This document shows, piece after piece, positions 39,614 through 43,740 of a stretch of 43,740 nt of DNA (position 1 is its first letter; every line of letters begins with the position of its first letter). The position numbers and the translations under genes were made by a program. The notes below the pieces were generated by a model. That model was not told the DNA's origin. It did no database searches and saw only the letters and a program-made list of their open reading frames with translations. The DNA is from an uncultured bacterium (GTDB lineage Bacteria; Verrucomicrobiota; Kiritimatiellia; RFP12; UBA3636), in contig CADBEF010000027.1 in the NCBI GenBank assembly GCA_902793555.1, positions 1-43,740 of the forward strand, in the 5' to 3' direction.

Positions 39614-40539
39614 CAAATGTTCTCCAGCGCGGCGGCGAGGGCGGCGATGTCGCCGGGCGGCACGAGCGTCGCCTTGCCGCCGCAGGCCTCGGGCAGGCCG
39701 CCGATCGCGAAGGCGACGACGGGCCGGCCGAGCGCGACGGCCTCCGCCGCGACGAGTCCGTAGGGTTCCTGCCAGAAGCTCGGGACGACGACGCAGGCGG
39801 CCGCGCGCATCCACGCCTGCGGGTCGGTCTGGAAGCCGCGGAAGCGCACGCGGTCCGCGAGGCCGAGTTTTTCCGCAAGCGCGCGGAGCGCCAGCTCTAG
39901 GTTGCCCGCGCCGACGATGTCGAGCGTGCGGCGCGTCCGCATCCGCGCCATCGCGCGGAGCAGCAGCTGCACGCCCTTGCCGCGGATGAGCTGCCCGACG
40001 AAGAGCAGGTCGACGTCCGGCGGGACGGCCGTCCCGCCGGACGTCGGCTCGATCGTCGGCGGTTCGACTCGGATCTTCTCCGCGGGGATCCCGTTGGCGA
40101 CGAGACGCGACTTCATGAATTCCGAGATGACGACGAGCCCGCGCAGCCGCGCGAGGACGCGCTTGCGGCGCCGCTGCGAGAGGACGCGGGCGAGCGCGGG
40201 GCGCCAGGCGCGGCAGAGCGGCGCGCAGAGGAGGCACGGCCAGATTCCCGACGCGCGCGTGCAGTTGCGCCGCAGCGGCGTGTAGGCGTAGCTCCGGGGG
40301 CAGATCGGGTCGTGGTCGTGGACGTAGAAGACCGTCCGCTCCGGCGGAAACCGTTCGAGCGTCGCAAGGTCGGTGCACTTGTGCACGACGATCTCGTCGA
40401 ACGGCGCGAGGTCCGCCGGAACCTCGTGCGCGATCTCGACCTCGCGCCCCGCCGCGCGCAGCGCCGCCGCGTGGCGCTCCGCGAAGATCTCGATGCCGCC
40501 GCGCGCGGCCGAGGGCTCAAGATAGAAGAGCGTTCTCAC
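39613..40539 (-). CDS. GT-B glycosyltransferase, family 4 type
   Basis: A 308-residue cytoplasmic glycosyltransferase. N-terminal acceptor domain RTLFYLEPSAARGGIEIFAE; a Cys-containing middle (CPRSYAYTPLRRNCTRASGI); C-terminal nucleotide-sugar domain with DLLFVGQLIRGKGVQLLLRA, RTLDIVGAGNLE, RVRFRGFQTD and the E-x7-E block VPSFWQEPYGLVAAEAVALG. It starts with GTG overlapping the stop of the pyruvyl transferase gene (GTGA), so the two are coupled. The likely role is assembling a surface polysaccharide or glycolipid together with the next two genes upstream. Confidence 0.9.
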   Translation of the reverse strand: MRTLFYLEPSAARGGIEIFAERHAAALRAAGREVEIAHEVPADLAPFDEIVVHKCTDLATLERFPPERTVFYVHDHDPICPRSYAYTPLRRNCTRASGIWPCLLCAPLCRAWRPALARVLSQRRRKRVLARLRGLVVISEFMKSRLVANGIPAEKIRVEPPTIEPTSGGTAVPPDVDLLFVGQLIRGKGVQLLLRAMARMRTRRTLDIVGAGNLELALRALAEKLGLADRVRFRGFQTDPQAWMRAAACVVVPSFWQEPYGLVAAEAVALGRPVVAFAIGGLPEACGGKATLVPPGDIAALAAALENI

Positions 40540-41678
40540 GGGCGCAGGCTCCGCAGGGCGGCGACGAATTCCGTCCGCGCCACGTCCAGGCGCGCGAGCA
40601 GACGGGCGTAGGCGGACGCGCGAACCGCCTCCCAGTCGCCCGGGTCGCGCAGCGCGGCCAGGACGTGGGCCGCGGCGGCGTCCCAGTCGCAGTCGTCGAA
40701 GCTCCCCTCGACCGTCCGGCCGAAGTTCGCGAGCCAGTTGGCGACCTTGGAGCCGCGCGCGACGCCGAAGACGGACGTCCCGACGTTGGCGGCGAGGATG
40801 AGCAGGTGCAGGCGGCTCGAAAGCACGGCGCGGCAGCCGGCCGCCGCCTCGCACACGGCCTCGGGCGTGTCGCCCGGGATGCATTCCACGCCGAGCCCCT
40901 CCAGCAGCGCGCGGTCGGTCTTCGGGTTCATCGGGATGCCGACGACGCGCGCGCCGCCGGCGCGGACGGTCGCGACGAGCCGCTTCACGCCCTCCAGGTC
41001 CGCGACCCGCCGCTGCGTCGAGATGCACAGGCCGAGCGCAAGCGGGCGGTCCGCCAGATGCCGGACCGGACGGTCCGCCGTCTGGAGGATAGCGGTGTCG
41101 GCGGCGACGCGGACGCCGGGAACGCCGAACGAGGCGAGGACGGCGGCGCTTTCGGGATCGCGCACCCACACGCCGCGGCAGCGCGGGAGCGTCGCGCGGA
41201 GGCGTCGCCCGAGCCGCGCGCGCAAGCGCCCCTCGTAGGCGCCCAGGAGCCCGAGCGCGGAAAGCAGACGGCGCCGCCGGCCGTGGGCGCGGAAGAAGAC
41301 GGGGTTGGGCTCGTCGTCCATCCCGACGCCCCAGACGAACGTCGGGACGCCGGCGCGCTGAGCCCGCTCGAGCAGGTCGAGCGCGACGTGCGGGTAGTCC
41401 GAGAGCCCCGTCGCGCCGCACCAGACGTAGGCGTCGAACGCGCGGACCGCGTCGGAGAAGCCGTCGGCCGGCACGCCCGCGAAGCCGAACGGCGGCACGA
41501 CGCGGACGCCGAGGAGCTCCGCCGTGGCGGGGTCCGCCGTCGCGACCGCGAACTCCGCGTCCGGCAGGTCCTCGCGCAGCATCCGGACGACGCACGCGAC
41601 GATCGCCTCGTCCCCGATGTTGTCGCACCCGAGCGGGATGCCGCCGAGCAGGATGGTTAGATGGTCGGATGGTCGCAT
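40536..41678 (-). CDS. Polysaccharide pyruvyl transferase-family protein
   Basis: A 380-residue protein of the CsaB/WcaK class: LLGGIPLGCDNIGDEAIVAC (the family's GN-x-GD signature), FDAYVWCGATGLSDYPHVAL, WGVGMDDEPNP, GVWVRDPESAAVLASFGV, LALGLCISTQRRVADLEG, VLSSRLHLLILAANVGT (SxRLH motif). Members add pyruvate ketals to surface sugars using phosphoenolpyruvate. The start MRPSDHLTILL is inside a short tandem repeat, so start choice is uncertain. It lies between a GT2 and a GT4 gene in one operon. Confidence 0.85.
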   Translation of the reverse strand: MRPSDHLTILLGGIPLGCDNIGDEAIVACVVRMLREDLPDAEFAVATADPATAELLGVRVVPPFGFAGVPADGFSDAVRAFDAYVWCGATGLSDYPHVALDLLERAQRAGVPTFVWGVGMDDEPNPVFFRAHGRRRRLLSALGLLGAYEGRLRARLGRRLRATLPRCRGVWVRDPESAAVLASFGVPGVRVAADTAILQTADRPVRHLADRPLALGLCISTQRRVADLEGVKRLVATVRAGGARVVGIPMNPKTDRALLEGLGVECIPGDTPEAVCEAAAGCRAVLSSRLHLLILAANVGTSVFGVARGSKVANWLANFGRTVEGSFDDCDWDAAAAHVLAALRDPGDWEAVRASAYARLLARLDVARTEFVAALRSLRP

Positions 41679-41693
41679 GGTCGGATGGTCGCC
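41651..41693. repeat. Short tandem repeat over the pyruvyl transferase start
   Basis: About five imperfect copies of ATGGTCGS (ATGGTTAG, ATGGTCGG, ATGGTCGC, ATGGTCGG, ATGGTCGC) span the initiation region. On the coding strand the repeat reads CGACCATC and encodes part of the N-terminus (RPSDHLTI). Copy change would alter the start context or the frame. Confidence 0.75.
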
Positions 41694-42565
41694 TAGTCGG
41701 CGGCGCGCGCGCCGCGCCAGTGCGACACGCGCTGGACGAGCCGCCGCACGGGCGCGGAGGGAAGCTCCGCCCAGTCGCGCGGGCGCGGCAGCAGGTAGGC
41801 CCAGTCGCGCAGCGTCTCGCGGGCGGCGGAGGCGAGTTCGCGCGCGAGCGACGGCGCGGCGCCGAAGATCGCGCGGTCGGCGGCGCCCTCGCCGCGGAAG
41901 CGCTTCGCGAGCTCGCGCAGCGTGTAGTTGTGCGAATGCTCGACGCGGGCCGAGGGCCGGTAGAGGATGCGCACCGGGTCGCGCTCGCGGCGGGAGTTGC
42001 GCCACGCCCACTCCACGTCCTCGGAGTAGCGGATCGACTCGTCGAATGGCGTCTCGAGGAGCAACGCGCGGCGGGTCGCGGAGCTCGCGAGCGAGAAGAA
42101 GAAGCGCCACGAGGCCTGCACGCGCCCGTCGCCGAACGCGCGCTCCGAGTCCTTGCGCACGAGCGCCGTCGCGTCCGCGCGCGGCAGCTGGTTCGCGAAG
42201 CAGAACGCGGGGCGGTCCGGCTCCTCCCGGAGCGGGCGGACGAGCTCCGCGAGCCAGTCGTAGCCGACCGGGACGGCGTCGGAGTTGTTGAACACGACGA
42301 TCTCGCCGCGGGCGTCGCGGACGAGCGCGTTGAGCGTGCGGCCCGGGCGGTATTCGCCCGCGGGGCGCTCGAAGAAGCGGACGGGGAAGCGCCCGGCGAC
42401 CTCGCGCGTGCGGTCGGTCGAGGCGTCGTCGCACACCACGACCTCGAACGGGAAGTCCGCCCGCTGGGCGAACACGCCCGCGAGCGTGCGCCCGACCAGC
42501 GCCTCGTCGTTCCGCGCCCGCACGAGCACGCTGACCAGCGGCTGTTTCTCGCCGTTCCGTTCCAT
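41693..42565 (-). CDS. Family 2 glycosyltransferase
   Basis: A 290-residue GT-A enzyme: PLVSVLVRARNDEALVGRTL, FEVVVCDDASTDRTREVAGR, GRTLNALVRDARGEIVVFNN and SDAVPVGYDWLAELVRPLRE (D-x-D replaced by NNSDA), later ETPFDESIRYSEDVEWAWRN (E-D-V-E catalytic block). No membrane helix. The start MERNGEKQ is supported by a promoter whose -10 ends 8 nt upstream. First gene of the three-gene surface-sugar operon. Confidence 0.92.
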   Translation of the reverse strand: MERNGEKQPLVSVLVRARNDEALVGRTLAGVFAQRADFPFEVVVCDDASTDRTREVAGRFPVRFFERPAGEYRPGRTLNALVRDARGEIVVFNNSDAVPVGYDWLAELVRPLREEPDRPAFCFANQLPRADATALVRKDSERAFGDGRVQASWRFFFSLASSATRRALLLETPFDESIRYSEDVEWAWRNSRRERDPVRILYRPSARVEHSHNYTLRELAKRFRGEGAADRAIFGAAPSLARELASAARETLRDWAYLLPRPRDWAELPSAPVRRLVQRVSHWRGARAAD

Positions 42566-42573
42566 GTGGCCAG

Positions 42574-42603
42574 ATTCTACCACACCGCCGCGCCGAATCT
42601 CAA
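42574..42603 (-). promoter_or_regulatory. Predicted leaderless promoter of the glycosyltransferase operon
   Basis: Minus strand: TTGAGA (42603-42598), 18 bp, GTGTGG-TAGAAT (-10 at 42579-42574), 8 nt before the ATG at 42565. Confidence 0.6.
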
Positions 42604-42626
42604 GACCTCGCCGCCGGGCGCCCCGC

Positions 42627-42655
42627 TTTCGCTTGGCGCGGGGATGTGGTAGACT
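42627..42655 (+). promoter_or_regulatory. Predicted leaderless promoter of the HAD phosphatase gene
   Basis: TTTCGC (42627-42632), 17 bp, TGTGG-TAGACT (-10 at 42650-42655), 7 nt before the ATG at 42663. Boxes and spacing are identical to the promoter at 13899-13927. Confidence 0.6.
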
Positions 42656-42662
42656 TGCCCGC

Positions 42663-43304
42663 ATGCGCCTCGCCATCTTCGACTTCGACGGCACCCTCGC
42701 CGACACGCGCCTCAACATCGTCCTGACGATGCGCGAGACGATGCGGGAGCTCCGCCTGCCGGTGGCGGACGAGGCCGCCTGCGCGGCGACGATCGGGCTG
42801 CGTCTCAAGGACGGGTTCGCGCGGCTCCTTCCCGGCGTCGCGGACGAAACGCTGGACCGCTGCGTCTCCACCTACCGCCGGCTCTTCGACGAGCGCAAGC
42901 GGACGATGCCCCCGAAGCCCTTCCCCGGCGCGGTGGAGCTGCTGGACGCCCTCCGGGGGCGCGGCGCGCTCCTCGCCATCGCCTCGTCGCGTTCCTCGTT
43001 CACGCTCGCCCCGATGCTTCGCGACATGGGCCTCGCCGGCGCGTTCGACGCCGTGGTCTGCGGCGACGACGTGGAGCGGCCCAAGCCCGCGCCCGACGCC
43101 GTTCTCGCGATCCTCCGGCGGCTGGACGTCCCGCCGTCCGCCGCGCTCGTCGTCGGGGACATGCCGGTCGACGTCGCGATGGGCCGCGCCGCCGGCGTCC
43201 GCACCTGCGGCGTCCTCTGGGGCAACGCGACCCGCGAACAGCTCGCGGCCGCCGGCGCCGACGCCATCGCGGCGACGATGGACGACATCCTCGCGCTCGC
43301 CTAG
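42663..43304 (+). CDS. HAD-superfamily phosphatase, phosphoglycolate phosphatase-like
   Basis: A 213-residue HAD hydrolase with all four motifs: I, LAIFDFDGTLADTRLNIV (nucleophile Asp); II, LLAIASSRSS; III, Lys in VERPKPAPDAV; IV, ALVVGDMPVDVAMGRAAG. The helical cap after motif I is the type seen in Gph/PGMB-like enzymes. It could dephosphorylate phosphoglycolate or another small sugar phosphate; the substrate cannot be read from sequence. Divergent from the surface-sugar operon, with back-to-back promoters only 24 bp apart. Confidence 0.9.
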   Translation: MRLAIFDFDGTLADTRLNIVLTMRETMRELRLPVADEAACAATIGLRLKDGFARLLPGVADETLDRCVSTYRRLFDERKRTMPPKPFPGAVELLDALRGRGALLAIASSRSSFTLAPMLRDMGLAGAFDAVVCGDDVERPKPAPDAVLAILRRLDVPPSAALVVGDMPVDVAMGRAAGVRTCGVLWGNATREQLAAAGADAIAATMDDILALA

Positions 43305-43314
43305 GAGCGGGCGT

Positions 43315-43740
43315 TCAGGCGCGGAAGAGGGCGGCGAGCTTGTCGGCGGTGACGGGCTTGAGCAGGACGCCGTCGAAGCCCCCGGCGGCCGCCTTGGCCG
43401 GGAATTCGACGTCGGCCGTCACCGCCACGATGCGCAGGGCGCGCAGCGCCGGGTCGTCGCGCACGGCGCGCGCGAGCCCTTCGCCGTCGAGGTTCGGCAT
43501 CCAGATGTCCGTGAGCAGCAGGTCGAAGGGTTCCGCGCCCTCCGCCCGCAGCGCGGCGAGCGCCTCGACGCCGTCCGCCGCCCCCGCGATGTCGAAGGTG
43601 CCGAGCTTTTGCAGCTGCGCCTGCAGCACCATCCGGTTGACCTTCACGTCGTCCACGACGAGGATGCGCCGCGGCGCCGGCATGGGCGCGGGCGCGGCGC
43701 TTGCCGGCGCGGGCGCCGGGGCGGCGTCCTGCGCCGGGCC
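43315..43740 (-). CDS. Receiver domain at the C-terminus of a (probably hybrid) kinase, N-terminus cut by window edge
   Basis: The visible 141 codons begin with an Ala/Pro linker that runs off the right edge in frame, followed by a complete receiver domain: RRILVVDDVKVNRMVLQAQL (acidic pair), LLLTDIWMPNLDGEGL (phospho-Asp), IVAVTADVEFP (Thr) and VLLKPVTADKLAALF (Lys). The closest relative in the window is the receiver of the kinase at 20331, including the same AVTAD and KPVTA-KL segments. The in-frame linker argues for a hybrid kinase rather than a stand-alone regulator, although an ATG at 43683 exists. Confidence 0.75.
   Translation of the reverse strand, partial: GPAQDAAPAPAPASAAPAPMPAPRRILVVDDVKVNRMVLQAQLQKLGTFDIAGAADGVEALAALRAEGAEPFDLLLTDIWMPNLDGEGLARAVRDDPALRALRIVAVTADVEFPAKAAAGGFDGVLLKPVTADKLAALFRA

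Overview
The window is about 44 kb of very GC-rich DNA from a Gram-negative bacterium: it encodes an outer-membrane secretin and many secreted proteins. BspA-type leucine-rich-repeat surface proteins, a type III secretion (T3SS) locus, hybrid kinases and an ECF sigma factor with a transmembrane extension together suggest the PVC group, perhaps a Kiritimatiellota/Verrucomicrobiota-like gut or rumen organism. That placement is inference; no rRNA or tRNA gene was seen.

Layout. (1) 1-7413, minus strand: T3SS operon. In transcription order it encodes four tandem paralogous small proteins (probably secreted needle-tip, filament or translocator-type substrates), a CesT-like chaperone, the secretin SctC, an AIM24-like protein and the gatekeeper SctW, which runs off the left edge and shows an apparent frameshift. 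(2) 7687-12254, plus strand: trpE-trpG-trpD-trpC-trpF. trpD has lost about 100 nt around its PRPP-binding motif and is out of frame. A separate trpB lies at 16292-17590; trpA is not in the window. trpE and trpB share an almost identical promoter with a palindrome inside the spacer. (3) 12251-24000: an LRR-glycosidase fusion, a small secreted protein, a DUF234-type ATPase, an ECF sigma factor whose reading frame runs through a membrane helix and a 9-bp minisatellite into a BspA-like LRR protein, a hybrid histidine kinase with its HPt partner, and an alkaline-phosphatase-superfamily phosphodiesterase. (4) 24000-39467: a mosaic defence/mobile island. It holds an ORF6N-domain remnant, a PLD-SNF2 helicase with an Eco57I-like adenine methyltransferase, a low-GC block (second half of the methyltransferase, two small unknown/DUF1828 genes, a SEFIR/TIR protein), an AlbA_2/HATPase regulator, a DprA/SLOG-like protein overlapping a RelA/SpoT-type synthetase, an orphan small protein and a split-kinase HipBST toxin-antitoxin module. 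(5) 39613-43740: two glycosyltransferases and a polysaccharide pyruvyl transferase, a HAD phosphatase, and the receiver end of a second hybrid kinase cut by the right edge.

Promoters are readable by eye. Most have a TAGAAT/TAGACT -10 box 17-18 bp from a -35 box. In five cases the -10 ends only 7-8 nt before the start codon, predicting leaderless mRNAs. The main novelty candidates are the sigma-LRR fusion, the SLOG-like/RelA pair, the recombined methyltransferase island, the shared trp operator and the four-paralog T3SS substrate cluster.
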